A stretch of DNA of 64,000 nt, taken from positions 30,548-94,547 of the forward strand of contig REAB01000058.1 of assembly GCA_004293645.1 (NCBI GenBank), read 5' to 3'. This document shows positions 1 to 8,566 of the stretch, piece by piece. Numbering within the stretch: the stretch's first letter is position 1; every line of letters begins with the position of its first letter. A program made the position numbers and the translations under genes. Below the pieces are notes generated by a model that worked only from the letters and a program-made list of their open reading frames with translations, searched no databases and had not been told where the DNA came from. Source of the stretch: Cytophagia bacterium. GTDB lineage: Bacteria > Bacteroidota > Bacteroidia > Cytophagales > Spirosomataceae.

Positions 1-2
1 AT

Positions 3-1094
3 TTAAAGTGGCTGTATGTAGGAGCGATAGCATTTGCAATTGGCTTTTTAAATAAATACAACATTGTTTTTCTCTTAATTGGACTTTTACCTTCTTTATT
101 GGTTACAGAACATAGAAAAATATTTTTAAAACCCACGCTGTATTTTGCCATTTTAGTAGGTTTGGTTTTAATTTTACCAAATCTTATTTGGCAATACAAT
201 AACAATTTTCCAGTCTTTCACCACTTAAAAGAATTGGCACAAACTCAATTAGTAAATGTAAATCGATTTGATTTTTTGAAAAATCAGTTGCTCTTTTTTA
301 TAGGCTCAATAATTGTAATCTTTTCATCTTTTTATGCATTGCTTTTTTATAAGCCTTTCCAAAAATATAGGATTTTCTTTTTCTCTATTCTCTTTACTTT
401 AATAGCCTTTATTTACTTCAAGGCAAAAGATTATTATGCCATTGGTATTTACCCTATTTATATTGCTTTTGGTTCTGTTTATCTTGCAGACATTTTAAAA
501 GACGGTTGGAGAAAATATTTACAACCAGTTGTCATTGCAGTTACCTTATTATTATTTATTCCAATTTACAATGTTGCTTTTCCAAATAAAAGCCCAAAAT
601 ACATTGTTCAGCATTCAGAAAACTACAAAAAGTTGGGTATGTTACGTTGGGAAGATGGTAAAGACCATTTATTACCACAGGATTTTGCAGATATGCTTGG
701 TTGGAAAGAATTAGCCTTGAAAGTTGATAGCATTTATTTAAGTTTACCGAACAAAAATAATACTCTTATTCTTTGCGATAATTATGGACAGGCAGGGGCA
801 ATAAATTTTTATACAAGCCAAAAACTACGTGCAGTTTCATTCAATGCTGACTACATAGATTGGTTTGATTTAACTAAAAAATATGAAAACTTAATTAGAG
901 TAAAAGAAGCCGAAGAAGTAAATGTAGAATTACACGAAACATCACCATTTTTTCAGATTTCAATTCTTGCAGATTCAATAACTAACCAATATGCGAGAGA
1001 ATATGGGACAGGAATATTTGTTTTTACAGGTGCAAAAATTGACATTAATAAGAGAATTAAAGATGAAATTGCCGAAAAGAAAAACTACCGCTAA
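3..1094 (+). CDS. GT39-like membrane glycosyltransferase (5' end outside window)
   Basis: The open frame runs in from the window edge, so the N-terminus with the catalytic loop is missing. What remains has several membrane helices (for example IGFLNKYNIVFLLIGLL just inside the edge, then three or four more up to about codon 165) and a soluble C-terminal tail. The motif LPNLIWQYNNNFPVFHHL between helices is typical of the PMT_2/ArnT-like GT39 family, which moves sugars from polyprenyl-phosphate carriers onto lipids or proteins at the inner membrane. The gene is visibly AT-richer than the genes that follow and is followed at once by a nested palindrome, which suggests acquisition. The family call is fair; the acceptor is unknown. 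Confidence 0.7.
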   Translation, partial: LKWLYVGAIAFAIGFLNKYNIVFLLIGLLPSLLVTEHRKIFLKPTLYFAILVGLVLILPNLIWQYNNNFPVFHHLKELAQTQLVNVNRFDFLKNQLLFFIGSIIVIFSSFYALLFYKPFQKYRIFFFSILFTLIAFIYFKAKDYYAIGIYPIYIAFGSVYLADILKDGWRKYLQPVVIAVTLLLFIPIYNVAFPNKSPKYIVQHSENYKKLGMLRWEDGKDHLLPQDFADMLGWKELALKVDSIYLSLPNKNNTLILCDNYGQAGAINFYTSQKLRAVSFNADYIDWFDLTKKYENLIRVKEAEEVNVELHETSPFFQISILADSITNQYAREYGTGIFVFTGAKIDINKRIKDEIAEKKNYR

Positions 1095-1097
1095 CAT

Positions 1098-1209
1098 CGT
1101 ATTGGCAATAGTGGGGCTGACAGTAGTAAACTCAACATTTGTAGTTCTATTGGGCATTTGTACAAATGTTGGGCTGACGTATTTCAAATGCCCCACCATC
1201 GCCAATACG
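1098..1209. repeat. Nested imperfect palindrome after the GT39-like gene
   Basis: Outer arms at 1098-1117 and 1190-1209 pair over 20 bases with two mismatches (CGTATTGGC ... GCCAATACG). Inside, CAACATTTGTA at 1133-1143 pairs perfectly with 1161-1171. The element starts four bases after the stop codon of an AT-rich gene. Size and cassette-like position recall integron attC sites, but I cannot find convincing GTTRRRY/RYYYAAC core sites, so I call it only a structured repeat. It could also act as a terminator. Confidence 0.6.
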
Positions 1210-1246
1210 TAGCCGTTTTCAACACCGTTAATTATCTAAAAATCAG

Positions 1247-2170
1247 ATGCTTATTTTTAAATTAACATATCCGCAAATTTTCAAATTTACTTATACCATT
1301 TTGTTGGCGGGGCAAATGGCTTTTGCCCAGACCAAAGATTTTACGCCCCAACACCAGTTTACTAAAAACTGCGAAGGCCCAGCGGTGGACGCTGATGGCA
1401 ACGTTTATGCGGTAAACTACATCATGGACGGCACGGTGGCCCAAATGAATCGCCGTGGTAAAACCGATATATTTTTAACTTTGCCCAAAGGAAGCACGGG
1501 AAACGGGATTCGGTTTGGCAGTAAAAACACTTTTTTTATTGCCGATTTTACGGGGCATAACATCTTAAAAACCGATTTGGCCACCCAAAAAGTGAGCGTT
1601 CACGCGCACGAACCGCGCATGAACCAGCCCAACGATTTGTGCATGGCCAAAAACGGCCACATTTTTTGCTCCGACCCCAATTGGCAAGCCAGTACGGGGC
1701 AAGTTTGGCACGTTTCGCCCACGGGCAAGGCCACGCTCGTGGCACCCGACATGGGCACAACCAACGGCGTAGAGCTGAGTCCCGACGAAAAAACGTTGTA
1801 CGTAAACGAAAGTATGCAGCGCAACGTGTGGGCTTTCGACGTGCAGCCCGATTATAGCCTTACCAACAAACGCCTCATCGTGCAGTTTGCCGACGGTGCC
1901 ATGGACGGTATGCGCTGCGACGCCAACGGCAATTTGTACATCACGCGTTGGGGCAAAGGCGAAGTAAACGTGCTTTCGCCGCAGGGAAAAGTGTTGAAAA
2001 TCATTACAACCAAAGGCAAAAATGTGTCGAATATTTGTTTTGGGGGCAAAAAAGGCCGCACTTGCTACGTTACGCTGCAAGACCGTGGTTGCTTAGAAAC
2101 CTTCAAAGCAGATGCCCCCGGGCGCGAGTGGGCAATGATGCAAGATTGGCAAAAAAACGAATCGAAATGA
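1247..2170 (+). CDS. SMP-30/gluconolactonase family secreted protein
   Basis: 307 aa with an N-terminal signal peptide ending in AFAQ (about residues 1-28), so probably periplasmic. The rest is a six-bladed beta-propeller of the SMP-30/LRE type, seen in CEGPAVDADGNVY, NQPNDLCMAKNGHIFCSDP, TNGVELSPDEKTLYVNES and DGMRCDANGNLYITRWG. The Glu, Asn and Asp in these motifs match the family's metal-binding site. Members hydrolyse sugar lactones or related esters; the substrate is not readable here. Its stop codon overlaps the start of the next gene (ATGA), so the two are probably co-translated. Confidence 0.8.
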   Translation: MLIFKLTYPQIFKFTYTILLAGQMAFAQTKDFTPQHQFTKNCEGPAVDADGNVYAVNYIMDGTVAQMNRRGKTDIFLTLPKGSTGNGIRFGSKNTFFIADFTGHNILKTDLATQKVSVHAHEPRMNQPNDLCMAKNGHIFCSDPNWQASTGQVWHVSPTGKATLVAPDMGTTNGVELSPDEKTLYVNESMQRNVWAFDVQPDYSLTNKRLIVQFADGAMDGMRCDANGNLYITRWGKGEVNVLSPQGKVLKIITTKGKNVSNICFGGKKGRTCYVTLQDRGCLETFKADAPGREWAMMQDWQKNESK

Positions 2171-3222
2171 GTTGGAAAGCAACCACCTTACTTTGGCGGC
2201 ACCGCTGGCAAAAATCAACCTATATCTTGAAGCAATCGCTGGCAGCTTTGGGGACGATTGCGCGTTTTTGGGGTTTAAAAATGTCGTTTTTAGGCAAAAA
2301 AAAGCTCATATTGGTGGTTCGGACGGAGCATTTTGGCGACATTGTGGCCGCCGAGCCATTGGCCCGCCAACTGCGCCAAAAACACCCCAACGACTACCTC
2401 GTTTGGCTCGTAAAACCCGTCTTCAAAGAACTGGTAACCACCCACCCCGACCTCAACGAAGTTTGGCCGCAACAGTCGGTGTTGCACCGCTTGCTGGTGT
2501 GCCAGTCGGGCGTGTTCAGCGAAGTATATAACTTAGAATTTTGGCAAAGCAATTTAGACGTTGTAAGCGGTTGTGTTCACAAAAATGAGGCTGCTAAACG
2601 CCAAGATATTACGATTTTTAATTACTTTGAAAAAGGCAGCTTACTCACCACTTTTCAGCTTTTGGCCAATCTGCCGCTGCACGACGACGCGCCCCGCGTT
2701 TATATTTCCAACACCGACCGCGCCCGCGTTGATGCGTTGCAATTGCCCACCAAAACCATCGTAGTACATTGCAGTTCAAATTACGTGGTTAAAGATTGGT
2801 CGGTGGCCAAATGGGAAGCACTCATTGCGTGGCTCATCATCGAAAAAGGCTACTCGGTGGTCGAAATTGGCCTAAAAAGCCAAAATAAAATAGATTTAGC
2901 GGGTTATTACAATTGCTGCGGGCAGCTTTCTATTTTACAAACCGCCGAAGTGATTCGCCGCGCCGATTACTTTGTGGGCATTGACAGTGGCCCTGCTCAT
3001 TTGGCCAACGCCGTGGGTACGTTTGGTTTTTTACTTTTTGGTAAACTCAACAATTTTGAAAACTACATGCCTTACTCTGGGGCGTATCAAGATGGCAGCA
3101 ACGCCCTGCTGATTTGCCAACCTACTAAAACTTGCGCGGATTTGGATTACGATTTCGTAAAAAACAAAATGGCGCGTAAATTTTTGACCGCTTCGCAGTT
3201 GGCTTCGGTTTCGCAAGAGTAA
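2167..3222 (+). CDS. Glycosyltransferase family 9 (heptosyltransferase-like)
   Basis: 351 aa from the ATG at 2167, which overlaps the upstream stop. An alternative ATG at 2281 would remove a 38-residue basic extension and start just before the Rossmann strand LILVVRTEHFGDIVAAEPLA. The second domain has the GT9 nucleotide-sugar motif GIDSGPAHLANAVG (about residues 277-290). GT9 enzymes add heptose or related sugars to the lipopolysaccharide core at the cytoplasmic face. The open frame extends further upstream inside the SMP-30 gene, but that part is a shadow. The acceptor is unknown. Confidence 0.75.
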   Translation: MSWKATTLLWRHRWQKSTYILKQSLAALGTIARFWGLKMSFLGKKKLILVVRTEHFGDIVAAEPLARQLRQKHPNDYLVWLVKPVFKELVTTHPDLNEVWPQQSVLHRLLVCQSGVFSEVYNLEFWQSNLDVVSGCVHKNEAAKRQDITIFNYFEKGSLLTTFQLLANLPLHDDAPRVYISNTDRARVDALQLPTKTIVVHCSSNYVVKDWSVAKWEALIAWLIIEKGYSVVEIGLKSQNKIDLAGYYNCCGQLSILQTAEVIRRADYFVGIDSGPAHLANAVGTFGFLLFGKLNNFENYMPYSGAYQDGSNALLICQPTKTCADLDYDFVKNKMARKFLTASQLASVSQE

Positions 3223-3317
3223 TGACAATCAGTACATTACGAAATTGTTATCATTTTGTTGGGGTAAATTGTTCAAGATGTAGCGTTTTTGGCGTATTAT
3301 TGTTCCACTAAATACCC

Positions 3318-6300
3318 ATGGATAACGACAAGCCCCCTAATTTTTTACGGAAAAACTTTCCTCAAAACAGTTCTCGTGCCAATCCCACCAACAAGTGGCT
3401 GGACGCTGGTGCTGGCATGGGAAAGCTACCTCCCCAAGCCATTGACTTGGAAGAGGCCGTGTTGGGTGCTTTGATGATTGAAAAAGACGCGCTCAACACG
3501 GTTATTGATGTACTAAAACCCGAAAGTTTTTACAAAGAAGCCAATCAGCGCATTTACAATGCCATTGTGGTGCTTTTCAATAGCTCCAATCCCGTTGATT
3601 TACTGACCGTTACCAATCAATTGCGCGAGCTGGGCGAGATAGAAATAGTGGGCGGCGCGGGCTACATTACGCAGCTTACCACCAAAGTAAACTCGGCAGC
3701 TAATATTGAGTACCACGCCCGCATTATTACGCAGGCGGCCATGAAACGCGACATGATTCGGATTGCTTCCGAGATTTTGCGCGAAGCCTACGACGATACC
3801 ACCGACGTGTTTTCGCTCATGGACCGTACCGAAAGTGGGCTTTTTCAGATTTCGGAGTCGAATATCAAGAAAAACTACGCCGACATGGGCGCGCTCATGG
3901 GCGAAGCCCTCAAAGAACTCGAACGCCGCCGTGACCAAAAAGATGGCCTTACGGGCGTGCCGTCGGGTTTTAGCGGCCTCGACCGCATTACTTCTGGCTG
4001 GCAACCTACCGAACTTATCATCTTGGCAGCGCGGCCTGGTATGGGCAAGTGCCTCGGTAAAGGCACGAAAGTAGTAATGTTTGACGGAACGCTTCGCAAT
4101 GTAGAAAAGGTACAAGTAGGCGATTTATTGATGGGCGACGATTCTACGCCGCGTCGGGTGTTGTCTTTGGCGCGGGGCATGGAAAATATGTACTGGGTGC
4201 ATCAAAACAAGGGCATTAGCTACCGTGTCAATGAGAGCCACATTTTGTCCTTGAAGCGCAGCCGCAACGAAGGGCCGCACCAAAAAGGTGATGTGCTGAA
4301 CGTGGAAGTGCGCGATTATTTACAAAAATCAGATAAATTTAGGAGTAATTACAAAGGATATAAGGTAGCCATTGAATTGGCCGAAAAATCGGTTGAAATT
4401 GACCCTTATTTTATGGGCATTTGGCTGGGCGACGGCCACAGTTACAGTTCACGCATCACCAATATTGACCCCGAAGTAGTAGCTTATTTGGATACTTATG
4501 CCAACGAATTGAACCTCAATTTGGTAAAGTACGAGCAGTTTGAAAAAACGCCCAACTACGCCATTACATCTGGACAGCGCGGCGTGAAAACTGATTTTTG
4601 TATTCAAGAAGAGCTACGCGAATTGAACGTACTCCAAAATAAGCATATTCCTGACGATTATTTGTACAATTCTGCCGCTAACAGGCTTAAACTATTGGCA
4701 GGCTTAATTGACAGCGATGGCCACTACCAAGCTGAGTACGATTGCTATGAAATTACGCAGAAAAATGAGCAGTTGGCATGCCAAATAAAATACCTTGCTG
4801 ATTCATTAGGCTTTCGGGTTTCGATGCGTGAAAAACGAGCTTCCATCGCTCAAACAAGCTTTGAATCAACCGTTTATCGCGTTCGTATCAGCGGTGATTT
4901 AACCAAAATACCCGTTAAAATTGAGCGAAAGAAAGCGCGTTTACGCCAAAGCCAAATAGACTGGCGGGTAACTGGCATTGAGTTGGAGTTCGATTGTTTT
5001 GACGAATATTACGGTTTTGAAATTGACGGAAACCACCTGTTTTTGTTGGAAGACATGACCGTAACCCACAACACTGCATTTGTGGTGTCGTCGTTGCGGA
5101 ACGCGGCCGTGGATTTTAATATGCCTGTCGCTATTTTTTCGTTGGAGATGTCTTCCATTCAGTTGGTAAACAGGATGATTTCGGCGGAGGCTGAGATTGA
5201 TGGCGAAAAACTTAAAAAAGGAAACCTTGCTCCGCACGAGTGGACGCAGTTGCACCAACGCATTGACCGCCTGATGCGCGCCCCGATTTACATTGACGAT
5301 ACGCCCGCGCTCTCTATTTTGGAACTCCGGGCCAAGTCGCGCCGCTTGAAACAGCAGCACGACATTCAGATGATTGTGATTGACTACTTGCAGTTGATGC
5401 AAGGCGATACAAAGGGTTTTGGAGGCGGCAACCGCGAACAAGAAATTGCCTCTATTTCGCGGGCTTTGAAAAACTTAGCCAAAGAACTGAACGTCCCCGT
5501 TATTGCGCTCTCGCAGTTGAGCCGCGCCGTAGAAACGCGCGGCGGCGACAAACGCCCGCAGCTTTCCGATTTACGTGAATCGGGTTGCCTCACGGGCGAC
5601 ACCTTAATTTTGGACGCAAAAACGGGTAAAAGATGTACCATCAAATCATTGGCCGAACGAAAAGAACAAAGCTCTTTCACGACTTTGGCCGTTGATGACT
5701 TCTGGAAAATTGAACCTCACCAAATGGTGAAAGTTTTTTATTCGGGAAAAAAGCAGGTTTTTGAACTTAAAACCAAGTCGGGGCGAACCATCAAAGCCTC
5801 GGCCAACCACCCGTTTTTAAAATTGGGCGGCTGGAATCGCTTAGATGAATTAACTGTGGGCGATAAAATTGCCATTCCCCGCAAAATTACGGTGCAATCG
5901 ACCAGTAACCCGCTCTCCAACGACGAGTTGATTTTGTTGGCGCACTTGCTGGGCGATGGCTGTATTTTGCCCAAACAACCTTATCATTACACCAGTGCCG
6001 ACCCCGAAAATATACAAATTGTTGCCCAAACTGCCCACAATTTATTGGGGATTAAAGCCAAGACGGTTCGGCAAGAAAACTGGGAACACCTTTATTTAAA
6101 AGCACCTTATCACCTCACGCACGGAGTGAAGCACCCCATTACGAGTTGGTACGAAAAACTGGGGTTGCAACGGGTACGTTCTTACAATAAGCAAATACCT
6201 GAAAGCCTATTTGAGTGCGACGAAGCGCGTATTGCTTTGTTTTTGAAGCACTTATGGGCAACAGACGGCAACATTAGCTGGAAAAAATCGGAAGGTCGCC

Positions 6301-7244
6301 AAGACGCAGGAGCTATTTATTACGGTTCTACCAGCTCGGTTTTGGTGGAGCAAATCCAGCACTTATTGTTGCGGTTGGGCATTCAATCTACCGTTCGGAC
6401 GGCCGCTCAGAAAGAAAACTATCGCCCCAGTTACCACGTTCAGGTGCAAGGCGCAGAAAACCAATTGCTCTTTTTGACGTTGGTAGGGTGTTACGGTGAA
6501 CGCGGGCGCATTGTGCCAAAAATGATTGATGCACTGCGGGTTATTAACCCCAATCCCAACAACGACATTATTCCAAAAGAGGCTTGGGCTGAGATTATTG
6601 AGCCACTCAAAGCGCAATTGGGAATGAGTTGGCGTGGTTTTGCCCAAGAAATGAACGTGGCTTACAGTGGCAGTAGTTTGTTCAAACGCGGTATTTCGAG
6701 AAACCGTATGAACAGCATTGCCGAAATACTGCCTTTTGCCATTTTGAAAAACTTGGCCGAATCAGACGTTTTGTGGGACGAAGTTATCAGCATAACCGCC
6801 CTCGGAATTGAAGATGTGTACGACGCAACGGTTGACAACGTACATAATTTTGTGGCCAACGATATGTTGGTTCACAACTCCATTGAGCAGGACGCCGACG
6901 TAGTTGCATTTTTGTATCGTCCTGATTATTACGGATTTACGCAAGACGAAGCGGGAAATTCGGTGCAGGGAATTGGCGAAGTAATTATTGCCAAAAACCG
7001 CTCTGGCTCGCTCGAAACAGTGCAATTGCGCTTCATTGGCAAATACACCAAATTTGCCGATTTGGACAGTTACTACTCGCCAAGTGCCAACGCGCCAGGG
7101 TCGTTTAGTAGCCAGCCTTCGGCCACTCAGTCGTTCGATGCGTCGGTCAATCCGCCCACGGGTGGGGTGTTTCGGAGCAAAGCCAACGACTTGGGTTCCA
7201 TGGATTTCCCCCAATCCAACCCTTCGGAAGAACCTCCATTTTAA
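3318..7244 (+). CDS. dnaB: Replicative DNA helicase DnaB with two inteins
   Basis: 1308 codons encode a DnaB extein of about 536 residues once two inteins (residues 245-585 and 757-1187) are removed, close to the normal DnaB length. The N-terminal primase-interaction domain begins LPPQAIDLEEAVLGALMIE. The RecA-like domain follows, with the Walker A motif ARPGMGK/T split by intein 1, Walker B IQMIVIDYLQLM, and LSDLRESG/SIEQDADVV split by intein 2. DnaB is the hexameric replication-fork helicase, so splicing should be essential for making working protein. The tail (last 60 residues) is low-complexity, rich in Ser, Pro and Asn. ATG at 3318 gives the normal N-terminus. Confidence 0.96.
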   Translation: MDNDKPPNFLRKNFPQNSSRANPTNKWLDAGAGMGKLPPQAIDLEEAVLGALMIEKDALNTVIDVLKPESFYKEANQRIYNAIVVLFNSSNPVDLLTVTNQLRELGEIEIVGGAGYITQLTTKVNSAANIEYHARIITQAAMKRDMIRIASEILREAYDDTTDVFSLMDRTESGLFQISESNIKKNYADMGALMGEALKELERRRDQKDGLTGVPSGFSGLDRITSGWQPTELIILAARPGMGKCLGKGTKVVMFDGTLRNVEKVQVGDLLMGDDSTPRRVLSLARGMENMYWVHQNKGISYRVNESHILSLKRSRNEGPHQKGDVLNVEVRDYLQKSDKFRSNYKGYKVAIELAEKSVEIDPYFMGIWLGDGHSYSSRITNIDPEVVAYLDTYANELNLNLVKYEQFEKTPNYAITSGQRGVKTDFCIQEELRELNVLQNKHIPDDYLYNSAANRLKLLAGLIDSDGHYQAEYDCYEITQKNEQLACQIKYLADSLGFRVSMREKRASIAQTSFESTVYRVRISGDLTKIPVKIERKKARLRQSQIDWRVTGIELEFDCFDEYYGFEIDGNHLFLLEDMTVTHNTAFVVSSLRNAAVDFNMPVAIFSLEMSSIQLVNRMISAEAEIDGEKLKKGNLAPHEWTQLHQRIDRLMRAPIYIDDTPALSILELRAKSRRLKQQHDIQMIVIDYLQLMQGDTKGFGGGNREQEIASISRALKNLAKELNVPVIALSQLSRAVETRGGDKRPQLSDLRESGCLTGDTLILDAKTGKRCTIKSLAERKEQSSFTTLAVDDFWKIEPHQMVKVFYSGKKQVFELKTKSGRTIKASANHPFLKLGGWNRLDELTVGDKIAIPRKITVQSTSNPLSNDELILLAHLLGDGCILPKQPYHYTSADPENIQIVAQTAHNLLGIKAKTVRQENWEHLYLKAPYHLTHGVKHPITSWYEKLGLQRVRSYNKQIPESLFECDEARIALFLKHLWATDGNISWKKSEGRQDAGAIYYGSTSSVLVEQIQHLLLRLGIQSTVRTAAQKENYRPSYHVQVQGAENQLLFLTLVGCYGERGRIVPKMIDALRVINPNPNNDIIPKEAWAEIIEPLKAQLGMSWRGFAQEMNVAYSGSSLFKRGISRNRMNSIAEILPFAILKNLAESDVLWDEVISITALGIEDVYDATVDNVHNFVANDMLVHNSIEQDADVVAFLYRPDYYGFTQDEAGNSVQGIGEVIIAKNRSGSLETVQLRFIGKYTKFADLDSYYSPSANAPGSFSSQPSATQSFDASVNPPTGGVFRSKANDLGSMDFPQSNPSEEPPF
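4050..5072 (+). other. Intein 1 in DnaB (DnaB-a site, LAGLIDADG type)
   Basis: 341 residues from Cys1 (CLGKGTKVVMFDG, block A) to the terminal VTHN, with Thr as +1 residue, inserted inside Walker A after GMGK. Block B is YRVNESHILSL, and blocks C and E are FMGIWLGDGH and LLAGLIDSDG, the two LAGLIDADG helices of a homing endonuclease. Block F is YYGFEIDGNHLFLL. All splicing residues are present, so both splicing and homing look intact. The site matches the DnaB-a position known from Rhodothermus-type DnaB inteins. Confidence 0.93.
5586..6878 (+). other. Intein 2 in DnaB (DnaB-b site, LAGLIDADG type)
   Basis: 431 residues from Cys1 (CLTGDTLILDAKTGK) to MLVHN, with Ser as +1 residue, inserted between RESG and SIEQDADV. 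Block B is TIKASANHPF (TxxH type). The endonuclease motifs are LLAHLLGDGCI and FLKHLWATDGNI, and block F is VYDATVDNVHNFVAND. The site is the DnaB-b position used by cyanobacterial DnaB inteins. It is longer than intein 1, with an extra segment (about WRGFAQEMNVAYSGSSLF) between the endonuclease core and block F that could be a DNA-recognition part. Confidence 0.93.
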
Positions 7245-7324
7245 AAAAAAATTAGCACAAACAAGCGCAATGATAAGCTACATTGGTCGTTGTAACGTTA
7301 GTAACAGCGTAAAGTAAAACTACC

Positions 7325-8551
7325 ATGAAATTTCGTTTCCCACGCTTGTTTTTTACCCTATTTAGTCTGCTGTTGGGGCAGGGGGCGCAAGCGCAGCTAT
7401 ACGCCTCTGCCGATTTTGACAAAAAATACGAGATGCTGCTCTCCAACCCAGGCGTGCAGATTGAAGCCACCGAGGCCATCAATAAACTCTACAATTTTAA
7501 ATTTGAAGAAGCCGACGCGGAGTTTCGTTGGCTGCGCTACCGCTACCCACGCCACCCCATGCCTTATTTTTTGATGGGCTTGTCTGAATGGTGGAAAATG
7601 GTACCCAACACCGACGACACCCGCTATGACGACCGCTGCTTGGCGCTCATGGACTCGTGCATTGACTTGGCCGACAAACTCTACGATGAAAAAGAAGACA
7701 AAATAGAAGCCTCCTTTTTTTTGTCGGCGGCTTATGCTTTCAAGAGTCGCATACACTCGGAGCGCAAGCACTGGACCCGCGCCACTTTTGCGGGCAAAAA
7801 CGCCCTCAAATACCTGGAACGCTGCAAAGGCAAGAGCGAAATTAGCCCAGAATTACTCTTCGGCGACGGCCTCTTTAACTACTTTGCCGACTGGATTCCT
7901 GCCAATTACCCCATGCTCAAACCCATTTTGTGGCTTTTCCCGAAGGGCAATAAACAGCTTGGCATGGAGCAATTAGAAAAAGTGGGCAACAACGGTTTTT
8001 ATACGCGCACCGAAGCCCGCTATTTTTTATTGCAAATTTATGGCTACGAAAACCAGTACGCCAAGTCGTACGATTTGGCCAAATACATGCACCAAACCTA
8101 CCCCGACAATTCTTATTTTGAGCGGTATTATTTGCGGTCGGCGTTTGTGCGGGGCTACACCACCGAAGCCGAAGCTACGGCATTGGTATTGTTGGAAAAA
8201 ATAAGCGCGGGCAAAACGGGTTACGAGGCCGTTACGGGCCGAAACGCCGCTTATGTGTTGGGTTATTACAACCAACATTACCACAAAAACGCCGTCAAAG
8301 CCAAAGAATATTACGAAAAAACGGTTGATTTTTCCACCCAAGCCAAAGCATTTACGGCGGGCTATTATCTGTCGGCCATGATTGGGCTGGCCAAAATAGC
8401 CGAAGCCGACAAAGACTACAACACCGCACTGGGGTACTATAAAACCGTGATAGACAAAGGAGAACGAAAATCGAGCCAATACAAAGAAGCCAAAGACGCC
8501 GTAGCCAACTTAAACAAAACCCGCCGTGCCGAGCGGCGCAAACAAAATTAA
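7325..8551 (+). CDS. Secreted tetratricopeptide-repeat protein
   Basis: 408 aa with a signal peptide ending in AQAQ (about residue 23), so periplasmic or envelope-associated. Helical repeats run throughout, including YNFKFEEADAEFRWLRYRYP near the N-terminus and KDYNTALGYYKTVIDKG near the C-terminus, consistent with TPR-type protein-binding repeats. The end is very basic (KTRRAERRKQN). No catalytic motif is visible. The next gene, a TonB receptor, starts 16 bases downstream on the same strand, so a link to outer membrane uptake or assembly is possible, but this is inference. Confidence 0.65.
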   Translation: MKFRFPRLFFTLFSLLLGQGAQAQLYASADFDKKYEMLLSNPGVQIEATEAINKLYNFKFEEADAEFRWLRYRYPRHPMPYFLMGLSEWWKMVPNTDDTRYDDRCLALMDSCIDLADKLYDEKEDKIEASFFLSAAYAFKSRIHSERKHWTRATFAGKNALKYLERCKGKSEISPELLFGDGLFNYFADWIPANYPMLKPILWLFPKGNKQLGMEQLEKVGNNGFYTRTEARYFLLQIYGYENQYAKSYDLAKYMHQTYPDNSYFERYYLRSAFVRGYTTEAEATALVLLEKISAGKTGYEAVTGRNAAYVLGYYNQHYHKNAVKAKEYYEKTVDFSTQAKAFTAGYYLSAMIGLAKIAEADKDYNTALGYYKTVIDKGERKSSQYKEAKDAVANLNKTRRAERRKQN

Positions 8552-8566
8552 CTCAACCAGCCAGCC

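Noticed and set aside
1086..1214. Integron attC site
   Set aside because: Size and position fit, but I could not place convincing GTTRRRY and RYYYAAC core sites, so it is listed only as a nested palindrome.
1948..2166. N-terminal extension of the GT9 protein
   Set aside because: This part of the open frame lies wholly inside the SMP-30 gene and has no protein-like similarity; the start at 2167 overlaps the upstream stop as expected.
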